Source: Vulgatibacter sp035565615
Lineage (GTDB): Bacteria > Myxococcota > Myxococcia > Myxococcales > Vulgatibacteraceae
Direction of reading: 5' to 3'
DNA: 14,306 bases
NCBI GenBank assembly: GCA_035565615.1
Contig: DATMSB010000132.1
Location: 1 to 14,306, forward strand
Position numbers and translations under genes: made by a program. Positions 1 to 8,043 of this stretch are shown here, piece after piece; position 1 is the stretch's first letter; every line of letters begins with the position of its first letter. The notes under the pieces were generated by a model. The model did not search any database. It saw only the letters and a list, made by a program, of their open reading frames with translations, and was not told the DNA's origin.

Positions 1-3000
1 GTGCCCCTGCCGTCGGTGAAGCTGTCGGCGGGCGCGGAGGTGACGGAGGCGGGGCGCCCGGTGGAGCTCTCCTGGACCAGCGAGAACGCCGACCGGCTCG
101 AGCTGCGGCCAGCGGGCGGCGCCACCATCCGCCTGGAAGCCCCGGCCGGCACCATCGAGGTGAGCCCGCTGGTCAAGACGCGGTACGAGGTGGTGGCGAT
201 CGGCGCCTCGGGCGAGGCGAAGGCGTCGGTCGAGATCGACGTGAAGCCGCGGATCGACCTCTTCGAGGTGACGACCCCCGCCCCCACCCGCCCGGGACGC
301 CAGGTGGATCTGAGGTGGGCCATCGTCGGCGCCACCTCCGCCTCGATCCTGGCCGACGGTTCGACGCGCTTCGACGTCGATCCCTCGGACCTCTCGGAGG
401 GCGAGATCGCGCTGGCGGTGGGCTCGAGCGGCACCTTCGAACTCGTGGCCGTGGGCACCGGCGGCGAGTCCCGAGCCACGGCCCGGATCGGCCTGACCAA
501 CCTGCCGCTGATCGATCGCTTCGAGGGCCCTGCCGAGGTGACGGCGGCCGCGGATGCGCCCAGCCTGGTCACCTTGCGGTGGGAGGTCGACGGCGCCGAC
601 TCGGTCGAGCTGGCGGCGATCCCCGGCGGGGCGATCGCGATCGAGGCGGGCGCCGCCGAGGCGACCGTGGCGATCGAGACGACCACCCTCTTCACCCTCA
701 CCGCCCGCAACGACTTCGGGGCGACGATCGGCGACCACGAGGTGGTGGCGCTCCCCTTGCCGCGGGTGGGTGCCTTCTTCGCGAGGCCGACCCGGGTGGG
801 GATGGGCCAGGAGGTCGAGCTCGTGTGGCACGGATCGGACGCCGTGGGGGTCGAGATCCACCGGGATGGTGTCCTCGCCCACACGGAAAGCGCGGTCGTG
901 CCCTCGGACCCGCCGATGGTCTCGGGGAGCTGGAAGGACACCCTGCTCGCCGACGCCGCGTACGAGCTCCGGGTCTTCAACCACCTGGGCGACTACGACT
1001 CCCAGGCCCTCACCGTCACCGTCGGTGCGCCGATCATCGGCTCGTTCGAGACCCTCCTGCAGGCGACCATGCCGGGCGGCGCCGTCGAGTTCGCCTGGAC
1101 CTCGGACGGCGGGACCACCCTCGTCGTCCTGGATTCCCAGGGCGAGGAGGTTTGCCGGATCACCGACGTCGACCGGATCGCCGACGGCGGCTGCGAGACC
1201 ACGGCGGGGCTCGACCTCGGCGAGGCGATCTACACCCTGCGGGTGACGGACGAGAGCGGCGGGATCGACGAGCGGATCGCAACCGTGCAGGTGACCGATG
1301 GACCGATCGTCCGCTTCTTTCGATCGTCGGTCGCCGAGGCCACCGTGCAGGATCCGGTCCCGCTGGAGTGGGAGGTGCACCCGGGGATCTCGGGGGAGGC
1401 GCCGACGGTGGAGATCGCGGGGAGCCTCGCCAACCTGCAGAACCCGCTCACCGTCTCGGCGCAGGGCTCCACGGCCATGTTCCCGCTCGAGGCCGGTATG
1501 CACCGCTACACGCTGACGGCGACCGAGCCCGGCAGGATGCCGGGATCCGCCTTCGTCGACGTGCAGGTCCACGGGATCCCGGAGGTCGTGGTCGACGCCC
1601 TCCCCTCGATCGTCGACGCGGCCGCGCCCACTTCGACGCTGCAGTGGACGTCCGCGAACGCCGCGGAGCTTCGGGTCTACGACCTCTCGGTCGATCCGCC
1701 GGAGGAGATCTGGTCCACCAACGACGCCGACGAGATCGCCTCCGGTAGCCTGGAGGTGGAGCCGCAGGCGGTGCCCTCGGTCACGTATCGGGTCGAGGTC
1801 GCGAACCCGCTGGGTCGCCTCGCGAGCGACACGGCCACGGTCCTCGTGGAGCCCGCCCAGGCGGTTTCGCTCGGCGTGGCGCCGGAGCAGGTCCTCGAAG
1901 GCGAGGAGACGACGATCACCTGGGCGACCCTGCGCTCCACCGAGCGGGCGCTCTCCTTCGACGGCCTGCCCGGCCTGCCCGTCGCCAGGCCGTTCGTCGA
2001 CGTGAGCGGCCTGCCCGGCGCCTCGCAGCTCGTCTTCGCCGGCGGCGGTGGGCACGGCAGGTGGGGCGAGATCGCGTTCCCTCCCGGCTTCACCTTCCCC
2101 TTCGCCGGCGCGTCTCACGCTGCGGCGCGGGTGACCACCAGCGGCTACGTGACCTTCGACCTGACGAGCACGGCCACCACCACCACGCCGGCGCAGCTCC
2201 CCGCGCCGTCCGCCGGGCACGTGAACCTCGCGCCGTTCTGGAGCGACCTCGACGGAACCACCGGCTCGATCTGGTGGGCGCCGATCGAGGAGGGTGGCCG
2301 GGACGCGCTCGTGATCCAGTGGAAGGGGATCGCCTTCTTCGCGGCGGTCGCCCAGCCCTCGAGCCTCGACTTCCAGGTGGTGCTCTTCGACGACGGGAGC
2401 TTCGACTACCGATACGGCGCCATGACCGCGGAGGGCGATCCCGCCTACGCCCGCGGCAGCCACGCGTCGATCGGGGTCCAGGGGGCCGGGCTGGGCGCCT
2501 CGCATTCGTTCCACGCCGAGGTCGCCGGCGGACTCCAGGGCCGCGCGTTCGGCTTCCCGCCGTTCCCCCTCGCCGAGTCCGGGAGCTGGACCGTCGTGCC
2601 CGCGGCCGGCGCCGACGTCGCCCTCACGGCGGCGAACGCCCACAGCGACGACCAGCGGCTCGCGACGCTGGCGGTGTGGCCGGCCGTGAAGATTCTCTCG
2701 GCGACCCTCGCCACCCCCGCGCCCGCGCCAGGGCAGCCCTTCATCATCGAGTGGGAGACGGAGAACGCCACCTCGGTCACCATCGAGGACGAGGACGGCA
2801 CCTTGCGCTGCACGGCGGGGCTGCAGGAGCTCGACCAGGGGTTCTGCTCGATCACCGAGGCGACCTTCGGCGACAAGGTCTTCACGCTGGTCGCCGAGGG
2901 CGGGATCCAGAGCAACTCCGCCACCCGCACGATCGAGGTGCCGGTGTTCACGCCCCTCTCGATCGACACCTTCACCGCCGGGCCCGGGCTGGTGGAGATC

Positions 3001-3198
3001 GGGGAGGACGTGACGATCTCGTGGACCACCACCAACGCCGCGACGATGACCCTGAACGCGAACGGGGTGCCGGTCGATCTCACGGGTAGGTCGATGGCGG
3101 CGGACTCGCTGATCCTCCAGCCCCAGGTGCCGACGACCTACGAGCTGACCATCGGGTCGACCGAGGGTCGTAGCGCCACCGCCACCCGCGTCGTGTAG
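1..3198 (+). CDS. Giant Ig-like repeat surface protein, N-terminal part (open at left edge, ends at an in-frame TAG)
   Basis: Probably a secreted or cell-surface protein; no catalytic motif is seen. It is built from ten Ig-like units of about 80-95 residues, starting near residues 1, 82, 168, 253, 342, 434, 524, 618, 893 and 983. Each has an opening hydrophobic strand, a glycine/glutamate turn and a 'hxWxxxNAxxhxh' strand. Unit 8 is interrupted at residues 665-859 by a nidogen-like beta-sandwich domain (SGYVTFD, HVNLAPFWSDLD, LVIQWKG, DFQVVLFDDGSFDYRYG). Cysteine pairs in units 5 and 9 suggest disulfides, hence export. The GTG at base 1 falls inside a repeat strand and no signal peptide is present, so the true start lies upstream. 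The TAG at 3196-3198 cuts between units 10 and 11, and the frame continues into the next entry. The domain names come from visual pattern matching. Confidence 0.8.
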   Translation: MPLPSVKLSAGAEVTEAGRPVELSWTSENADRLELRPAGGATIRLEAPAGTIEVSPLVKTRYEVVAIGASGEAKASVEIDVKPRIDLFEVTTPAPTRPGRQVDLRWAIVGATSASILADGSTRFDVDPSDLSEGEIALAVGSSGTFELVAVGTGGESRATARIGLTNLPLIDRFEGPAEVTAAADAPSLVTLRWEVDGADSVELAAIPGGAIAIEAGAAEATVAIETTTLFTLTARNDFGATIGDHEVVALPLPRVGAFFARPTRVGMGQEVELVWHGSDAVGVEIHRDGVLAHTESAVVPSDPPMVSGSWKDTLLADAAYELRVFNHLGDYDSQALTVTVGAPIIGSFETLLQATMPGGAVEFAWTSDGGTTLVVLDSQGEEVCRITDVDRIADGGCETTAGLDLGEAIYTLRVTDESGGIDERIATVQVTDGPIVRFFRSSVAEATVQDPVPLEWEVHPGISGEAPTVEIAGSLANLQNPLTVSAQGSTAMFPLEAGMHRYTLTATEPGRMPGSAFVDVQVHGIPEVVVDALPSIVDAAAPTSTLQWTSANAAELRVYDLSVDPPEEIWSTNDADEIASGSLEVEPQAVPSVTYRVEVANPLGRLASDTATVLVEPAQAVSLGVAPEQVLEGEETTITWATLRSTERALSFDGLPGLPVARPFVDVSGLPGASQLVFAGGGGHGRWGEIAFPPGFTFPFAGASHAAARVTTSGYVTFDLTSTATTTTPAQLPAPSAGHVNLAPFWSDLDGTTGSIWWAPIEEGGRDALVIQWKGIAFFAAVAQPSSLDFQVVLFDDGSFDYRYGAMTAEGDPAYARGSHASIGVQGAGLGASHSFHAEVAGGLQGRAFGFPPFPLAESGSWTVVPAAGADVALTAANAHSDDQRLATLAVWPAVKILSATLATPAPAPGQPFIIEWETENATSVTIEDEDGTLRCTAGLQELDQGFCSITEATFGDKVFTLVAEGGIQSNSATRTIEVPVFTPLSIDTFTAGPGLVEIGEDVTISWTTTNAATMTLNANGVPVDLTGRSMAADSLILQPQVPTTYELTIGSTEGRSATATRVV
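3196..3198 (+). other. In-frame TAG splitting one long repeat protein
   Basis: The stop sits within a strand reading V-V-stop-V. Elsewhere in the same protein the equivalent strand is coded GTG-CAG-GTG (1285-1293) and GTG-CAG-GTC (1561-1569), so a single C-to-T change of a glutamine codon would create it. The downstream frame stays open for 659 codons and continues the Ig-like pattern at once. TAG ends three other genes here (stops at 11147, 12222 on the minus strand, and 14279), so it is not a reassigned codon. It may be a true nonsense mutation, a sequencing error or a readthrough site. Confidence 0.75.
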
Positions 3199-5178
3199 GT
3201 GCGCACCGCCTTCGCGAACTCGATCACAGCGACCGAGACCCAGCTCCTTCCTGGGCAGGAGACGACGATCGGGTGGAGCACGGCAGGGACCGATCAGGTG
3301 ACGGTGACCGACGGCCCGCTGGCGCCGCCGGTCGAGGTGACGGAGTCGAGGCAGTTCATCGACCTCGAGATGCGCCCCACCGCGACCGAGCTCACGCCGC
3401 TCGTCCCCACCTCGCCGACGAGCAGCGAGCGCACGGGCTCCGTCCCGCTTCAGCTCCCGTTCGACTTCCCCTACTTTGGCGAGCTCCACGGCGAGCTGCG
3501 GGTGATCGTGAGCGGCTACCTCAGCTTCGACCCGAACCACGTCACGGGGACCACGGCGGCGGACTTCCCCTCGCCCACGAAGAAGGAGGCGCACATCGCC
3601 CCGTTCATGAGCCAGCTCACCCTCAAGCCCAGCGGCGCCACCGACCGGATCGGCAAGATCTTCTGGGAGCACATCGACACCGGCGTCGAGGACTTCGTGG
3701 TGATCCAGTGGTCGCACATGCAGTACTCGTCGTCGTCCCGGAACCCCAGCGACCTCAACTTCCAGGTGGTCCTTTCCCGCGACGGCTCCTTCGACATCCG
3801 CTACGGGCCGAACACGGGCGCGGCCGCGTCGACGGACGGCACGTACGCCTCCATCGGCTATCAGGATCCCACCGGGACCCAGGGGTACTCCTTCTCCGCG
3901 CGGACGGCGTTCCCCGGCGGCCTCGTCAGCCGCAGCTTCCACTTCGCCCCCCACTCCCCCGCCAGCGGGTCGATGACCGTGGCGCCCGACGAGTCGAAGA
4001 CCTACTCGGTCTGCGTCACCGGCGCGGGCGGCTACTCCGAGTGCAAGTCGACGCGGGTCGTCGTGCTCCAGCCGGGAGACGTGTCCATCACCGAGGTGAT
4101 GCCCGATCCGGTGGGCGGCGACGACGCCCGGTGGTTCGAGATCCGCAACCTCACCGCCGACACGCTGGACCTCGGCGGGCTGGTGGTCGAGTCGGCGGGC
4201 GGCGTTCCGTTCACGGCGGGCGCGCTCACCCTCCCGCCGGGCGGCTACGCGACCTTCGCGGAGACCTCGGCGGTGCAGGGCTTCACGCCGTCGGTGATCA
4301 CCGGGCCGGACGTGGCGGTGGGCAGCGCGGGGGCGCTCACCCTGAAGATGCCCTATCCGGCGCCCGCCGGGCCGGGCGATCCCGCGCCGGCGCCGCTGAC
4401 CCTCGCCGAGCTCGCCTGGAACGCTACCTTCCCCTACCAGCCGGGGCAGTCGATGTACCTGGACCCGTCCTTCCACTACCGCGGCACGACGGCGAACAAC
4501 GACGCGACCCGGTGGTGCCCGGGCGACGCGGGGTACGACGGCTCCAACCTCGGCTCCCCCGGCGCCCACGGCGGCTCCTGCAAGTCGCAGCACTACGTGG
4601 TGGACTGGCACTCGACCCTGCCGTTCATCGACATCGAGCCCACGGGCCTCCTGCTCAACCAGATCGCGGCCAACGACGGCGTGGGGCAGATGCCCGGCGG
4701 CCTGGGCTTCACCATGCCGTTCTTCGGCGGCGCGGTCTCGGACCTGTGGGCGTCGGCCAGCGGCTTCGTCTCCTTCGGCCCGCTGGCGAGCGACTTTCCC
4801 ACGGCGCGGTCGCTGGGCGGCGGAGGGGATCCCGCGGACGGCCTGGTGGCGGCGCAGTGGGAGAACTTCGAGATGCCCGCCCGCCTCAACGCCAAGTTCC
4901 TCTTCGAGCGGCGGACCGTCGGGGCGAAGCAGGTGACGATCCTGCAGTGGACCCGCTTCCAGCGCCGGCTCAAGCCCGACAACGCCACCTTCCAGGTGCA
5001 GCTCTGGAGCGACGGCGACATCGTCATCGCCAACCGGGAGTTCGTCGCCCTCGCGGGCAAAGGCGGCGCGAGCGCGACCATCGGGATCGAGGCCCCGCTC
5101 GGGACCGACGCGATCACCTACCTGCGCAACCAGGCGCTGCTGGATCCGGGGCAGGTGCTGCACTTCCGGAAGAAGTGA
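3199..5178 (+). CDS. Giant Ig-like repeat surface protein, C-terminal part with lamin-tail domain (downstream of in-frame stop)
   Basis: This is the same-frame continuation of the preceding protein. Counting the stop as one residue, the two parts make at least 1,725 residues. The GTG directly after the TAG lacks any Shine-Dalgarno sequence, so it is unlikely to be a true start, and this part may be untranslated unless the stop is read through or is an error. Domains in order: first half of Ig-like unit 11 (1-52); a nidogen-like beta-sandwich (53-255; SGYLSFD, VIQWSHM, NFQVVLSRDGSFDIRYG); second half of unit 11 (256-292, with a Cys pair); a lamin-tail-type domain (about 294-455; ITEVMPDP, WFEIRNLT, closing GSPGAHGG); and a third beta-sandwich copy (476-659; SGFVSFG, ILQWTRF, TFQVQLWSDGDI). 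No sorting signal is recognised at the C-terminus. A GC-rich hairpin follows 15 bases after the stop. Confidence 0.7.
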   Translation: MRTAFANSITATETQLLPGQETTIGWSTAGTDQVTVTDGPLAPPVEVTESRQFIDLEMRPTATELTPLVPTSPTSSERTGSVPLQLPFDFPYFGELHGELRVIVSGYLSFDPNHVTGTTAADFPSPTKKEAHIAPFMSQLTLKPSGATDRIGKIFWEHIDTGVEDFVVIQWSHMQYSSSSRNPSDLNFQVVLSRDGSFDIRYGPNTGAAASTDGTYASIGYQDPTGTQGYSFSARTAFPGGLVSRSFHFAPHSPASGSMTVAPDESKTYSVCVTGAGGYSECKSTRVVVLQPGDVSITEVMPDPVGGDDARWFEIRNLTADTLDLGGLVVESAGGVPFTAGALTLPPGGYATFAETSAVQGFTPSVITGPDVAVGSAGALTLKMPYPAPAGPGDPAPAPLTLAELAWNATFPYQPGQSMYLDPSFHYRGTTANNDATRWCPGDAGYDGSNLGSPGAHGGSCKSQHYVVDWHSTLPFIDIEPTGLLLNQIAANDGVGQMPGGLGFTMPFFGGAVSDLWASASGFVSFGPLASDFPTARSLGGGGDPADGLVAAQWENFEMPARLNAKFLFERRTVGAKQVTILQWTRFQRRLKPDNATFQVQLWSDGDIVIANREFVALAGKGGASATIGIEAPLGTDAITYLRNQALLDPGQVLHFRKK

Positions 5179-5192
5179 CCTGCCGGGGCCGT

Positions 5193-5223
5193 CCCGCGCG
5201 AGGGGAGCCGCTCCCCGCGCGGG
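5193..5223 (+). terminator. Strong GC hairpin just after the repeat-protein gene
   Basis: Bases 5193-5199 pair with 5217-5223 (7 bp) and 5202-5207 with 5211-5216 (6 bp). There is a two-base bulge at 5200-5201 and a CCG loop. The hairpin begins 15 bases after the TGA at 5176-5178. No T-tract follows, so it is not a classical intrinsic terminator. It could protect the 3' end or assist termination. Confidence 0.4.
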
Positions 5224-5294
5224 CGGCGGCGCCACGACCGTGCCGCGCGTGCAGTTACCGATGAGCCGCCGCTCCCCGCGCGGGCGGCGGCGCC
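5207..5294. repeat. Pair of identical 27-base GC-rich direct repeats
   Basis: Bases 5207-5233 and 5268-5294 are identical over 27 positions, starting GCCGCTCCCCGCGCGGGCGG; the starts are 61 bases apart. The first copy forms the right side of the 5193-5223 hairpin. The second sits in its own hairpin, 5265-5272 pairing with 5284-5291 around an 11-base loop. The two lie in the 245-base gap 5179-5423. In so GC-rich a gap a chance repeat is easier than usual, but 27 exact bases are unlikely to be random. Confidence 0.7.
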
Positions 5295-5369
5295 CGGAGC
5301 GCCGCGCGCCCCGCTGCACGGCTCCCCCCCAATTTGCGCGGTAGCGCCTCGTTCGGCAGTTGCCATCGT

Positions 5370-5386
5370 TCGACCTGCGAGGTCGA
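5370..5386. promoter_or_regulatory. Dyad upstream of the beta-barrel gene, possible operator
   Basis: TCGACCT-GCG-AGGTCGA forms two perfect 7-base arms around a 3-base centre, 37 bases upstream of the ATG at 5424. A TTGCCA resembling a -35 hexamer lies at 5360-5365, but the matching -10 position is poor (TCGATC). It could be an operator or a small 5'UTR hairpin; no regulator can be named. Confidence 0.3.
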
Positions 5387-5423
5387 TCCGCGCGATGGGA
5401 GCGCGGCCCTTGGGGAGGCGTGG

Positions 5424-5999
5424 ATGTCGAAGGCTCTGTTGCTCGCAGTGGGGATCGGGCTGCTGCTCCCGGCGGCTGCCTGGGCGAACCAGGACGACAA
5501 TGACGACGATCGCTCTGGAAGCGCGATGAACAACGAGGATGGCTGGCGGAACCGCCGCTACACCGGGCCGGTCCTCGCGGTGGACGTGAACGCCGTCGTC
5601 CGGCTCCGCAACACGGCCAAGCACCACGTGCAGCCGGGCGTGGGCGGCCGGCTCGGCTACCAGATCTGGACCGGCGGGACCACGATGCTGACGCCCGAGG
5701 CGATGTTCGAGTGGAACCACTTCGAAGAGGACAACAACGCCATCCGCGTCCTGGGCGGCCTCCGCTATTCGGCGGGCGAGGTGGTCCGACCGAGCGTCTT
5801 CGGCCACGCCGGCTGGGGCCGGGTGACCTTCCCGGGCGACGACAGCGATCACGCCTTCGCCGTGGACGCCGGGGCCGCGCTGGACGTGTACATCGCCAAC
5901 ACGATCGCCGTCGGTGCCCAGGGCGCCTACAACCTGATCAACCTCGACGTGCCGGTGGACTTCCTCACCTTCGGCGCGCACCTGCAGTTCACCTTCTGA
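5424..5999 (+). CDS. Small outer-membrane beta-barrel protein
   Basis: The product is 191 residues long. The ATG at 5424 is chosen because GGGGAGG ends about 6 bases upstream and it opens a clear Sec signal peptide: MSK, a leucine-rich core, then cleavage after Ala-Trp-Ala near residue 21. The mature start is highly acidic (NQDDNDDDRSG), followed by alternating hydrophobic/polar strands such as PVLAVDVNAVVRL, VGGRLGYQIW and MLTPEAMFEWNHFEE. The last residues (FGAHLQFTF) end in the aromatic Phe typical of barrels inserted by the BAM complex. About eight strands are plausible from the length, as in small OmpA/OmpW-like barrels. The specific role is unknown. It ends 49 bases before the FG-GAP gene on the same strand, so the two are probably co-transcribed. 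An earlier in-frame TTG at 5334 would place the signal peptide internally and is rejected. Confidence 0.75.
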   Translation: MSKALLLAVGIGLLLPAAAWANQDDNDDDRSGSAMNNEDGWRNRRYTGPVLAVDVNAVVRLRNTAKHHVQPGVGGRLGYQIWTGGTTMLTPEAMFEWNHFEEDNNAIRVLGGLRYSAGEVVRPSVFGHAGWGRVTFPGDDSDHAFAVDAGAALDVYIANTIAVGAQGAYNLINLDVPVDFLTFGAHLQFTF

Positions 6000-6048
6000 C
6001 CACGATGCGCGCCTTGACCGCCGGAGGGGACGGGGCCTAAGGAGGGGG

Positions 6049-8016
6049 ATGCGACTCCTCCTCGGCCTCGTCTCGGCGCTTCTGGTGTGGTCCTGTGCCC
6101 GCGCCGCCGACGGGCCCGAAACCGCCTGCGGCCCCTGCGGATCGGGCGAGGTCTGCGACCCGGCGGCAGGGCGCTGCCGGGAGGCGCTGCCCGATCGCTG
6201 CGGTCCTGGCACCTCCTGGCAGCCGGGGGTCGTCGCCTTCCGGGAGGCGACCTCCCGCTGGGGGCTCGACGCGCTCGGCGTCGAGGGCGTGCGGCTCTCG
6301 GTGGCCGACGTCGACGGCGACAGCTTCGCCGACCTCTTCGCGCGGCGCGCGGGATCCTCCGTCGACGACTTCTCCGAAGGGGGCGCACGGGCCCACTGGC
6401 TCCTCCGCAACGTCAACGGCGAGCGCTTCGAGGACGTGACGGAGCGGTCGGGGATCGTCGCGCCCCGCCACGGGGGGCCGCCCCGCAACGCCGAGGTCGC
6501 GGTCTTCGCCGATTTGGACGGCGACGGCCACGTGGACGCCTTCACCGGGACGTCGCGGACCAGCCCGCCCGGGCCCGAGGACGAGTCGTCCGAGATCCTG
6601 CTCAACGACGGCACGGGGCGTTTCGTCCTCGGTCCGGCGGACGCTGCGCCGCGCCGGGAGCGGTCCGTGGGAGCGATCGGCGGGGCCGCCTTCGTCGACG
6701 TGGACCGCGACGGCGTCGTGGACCTCTTCGTCGGGCACGGCGCCGTGCGCGGCGCGCCTCAGCAGGATCGCCTCTACCGCGGCCTGGACGACGGCCGGTT
6801 CGAGGAGATCACCGCCCTCGCCGGGCTGGAGACGGAGGGCTGGCGCGACGTGAAGGCGGTGGACGAGGCGCGGGGCCACAGCAACGCCTGGGGCGTCCTC
6901 GCCTGCGATCTGAACGACGACGGGCGCCCCGAGCTGCTGGTCTCGTCCTACGGGCGGGCGCCGAACCACCTCTGGCAGGCCAAAAGCGACGAGCCCTGGT
7001 ACGAGAACCGCTCCATCGAGTCGGGATACGCCTTCGATCACCGGGAGGACTGGACCGACAACGAATCGGCCCGCTGCTTCTGCCTGCTCCACCCGGCCGC
7101 CGAGGACTGCGAGGGCGCCTCCGCCCCCGAGCACATCCGCTGCGACGGCGAGGCGGACGCCTTCCGCTGGAACCACGAGACGGACAGGAACCCCTACCGC
7201 CTCGGCGGCAACTCCGGGACCACGCTCTGCGCCGACGTGAACGGCGACGGGGCCATGGACCTTCTCACCACGGAGATCGTCCACTGGGACGTGGGGAGCT
7301 CGAGCGATCCCAGCGAGCTCCTCCTGAACCGCGGGGACGCGGACGTCGCCTTCGATCGGCCGGGGAACGAGCGCACCGGCCTGACGCGGGTCCGCGACGC
7401 GGTCGACTGGAACGACGGCGACATGACGGCGGCGACCTTCGACTTCGACAACGACGGTCGCCCCGACGTGTACATCGGCTCGAGCGACTACCCGGGCACC
7501 CGGGGCCACCTCTACCGGCAGCGGGAGGACGGCACGTTCGTGGAGCTGCCCCTCGACGAGGGGATCGATCACCGCTCGAGCCACGGGATCGCCGTCGCCG
7601 ACTTCGATCGGGACGGAGATCTGGACGTGGCGGTGGGTCACTCCCGCACCCGCTGCGAGGGCGGCGATCACTGCTACGAAAAGGCCACGGTCCGCCTCTT
7701 CGAGAACGTGATCGGCCAGGACGGAAACTGGATCCAGCTCGCCCTGCGGGGAGGGCCCGGGACGAACCGCCTCGCCATCGGTGCGCGGATCGAGGTGCGG
7801 GCCGCGGGCCGCCTCCAGGTGCAGGAGATCGGCGGCGGCCACGGCCACTACGGCATCCAGCACGACCTGGTGGCCCACTTCGGCCTGGGCGCCGCCTGCG
7901 AGGCCGAGGTGACGATCCGCTGGCCCGACCGGGCGCTGACGACGCAGCGGTTCACCGTGCAGGCCGGCTACCGTTACCGGGTCGAGCAGGGCGGGCTCCC
8001 CGCCGCGATCCGATGA
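6049..8016 (+). CDS. Exported FG-GAP/VCBS repeat protein with C-terminal UnbV (ASPIC) domain
   Basis: The product has 655 residues, starting at an ATG behind a strong TAAGGAGG (6038-6045). The N-terminus is a signal peptide ending near LLVWSC-ARA. The Cys could be lipidated, but Trp at -2 makes the lipobox poor. A short Cys-rich stretch (ACGPCGSGEVC) follows. Seven calcium-loop motifs of the DxDxDGxxD type lie near residues 86, 155, 216, 287, 396, 465 and 517, as in FG-GAP/VCBS beta-propeller blades. A Cys-rich insert (CFCLLHP through HIRC, about 342-364) separates blades 4 and 5. Residues 560-650 match the UnbV/ASPIC domain (IGARIEV, QEIGGGHGHYG, HFGLG, IRWPD). The family is usually extracellular and ligand-binding; the ligand is unknown. 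Its TGA touches the A-tract of the opposing citrate synthase terminator. Confidence 0.85.
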   Translation: MRLLLGLVSALLVWSCARAADGPETACGPCGSGEVCDPAAGRCREALPDRCGPGTSWQPGVVAFREATSRWGLDALGVEGVRLSVADVDGDSFADLFARRAGSSVDDFSEGGARAHWLLRNVNGERFEDVTERSGIVAPRHGGPPRNAEVAVFADLDGDGHVDAFTGTSRTSPPGPEDESSEILLNDGTGRFVLGPADAAPRRERSVGAIGGAAFVDVDRDGVVDLFVGHGAVRGAPQQDRLYRGLDDGRFEEITALAGLETEGWRDVKAVDEARGHSNAWGVLACDLNDDGRPELLVSSYGRAPNHLWQAKSDEPWYENRSIESGYAFDHREDWTDNESARCFCLLHPAAEDCEGASAPEHIRCDGEADAFRWNHETDRNPYRLGGNSGTTLCADVNGDGAMDLLTTEIVHWDVGSSSDPSELLLNRGDADVAFDRPGNERTGLTRVRDAVDWNDGDMTAATFDFDNDGRPDVYIGSSDYPGTRGHLYRQREDGTFVELPLDEGIDHRSSHGIAVADFDRDGDLDVAVGHSRTRCEGGDHCYEKATVRLFENVIGQDGNWIQLALRGGPGTNRLAIGARIEVRAAGRLQVQEIGGGHGHYGIQHDLVAHFGLGAACEAEVTIRWPDRALTTQRFTVQAGYRYRVEQGGLPAAIR

Positions 8017-8043
8017 AAAAATCGGCCCCCTCGGGAGGGGGCC
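8016..8043 (-). terminator. Rho-independent terminator of citrate synthase
   Basis: Bases 8024-8031 (GGCCCCCT) pair perfectly with 8036-8043 (AGGGGGCC) around a 4-base loop. On the minus strand the stem is followed by GA and six T residues (8021-8016), a classical intrinsic terminator 61 bases beyond the citrate synthase stop. The T-tract overlaps the last base of the FG-GAP gene's TGA. On the plus strand the same hairpin has no T-tract after it. Confidence 0.8.

Noticed and set aside
3196..3198. Reassigned TAG codon in this genome
   Set aside because: TAG ends the ABC permease, the pseudouridine synthase and the nucleotidyltransferase-like gene in this window, each at the normal family end, so it works as a stop.
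3199..3201. GTG directly after the TAG as an independent gene start
   Set aside because: There is no ribosome binding site before it, it falls in the middle of a repeat strand, and the encoded product has no signal peptide although the rest of the protein looks exported.
5118..6614. 498-codon minus-strand frame across the 5' gap and beta-barrel gene
   Set aside because: It is Arg/Ser/Pro-rich shadow sequence lying across two well-supported plus-strand genes.
6037..7878. 613-codon open frame on the minus strand opposite the FG-GAP gene
   Set aside because: It is a mirror of the strong third-position GC bias. The sense product has clear FG-GAP and UnbV motifs; the antisense product is low-complexity and matches nothing I know.
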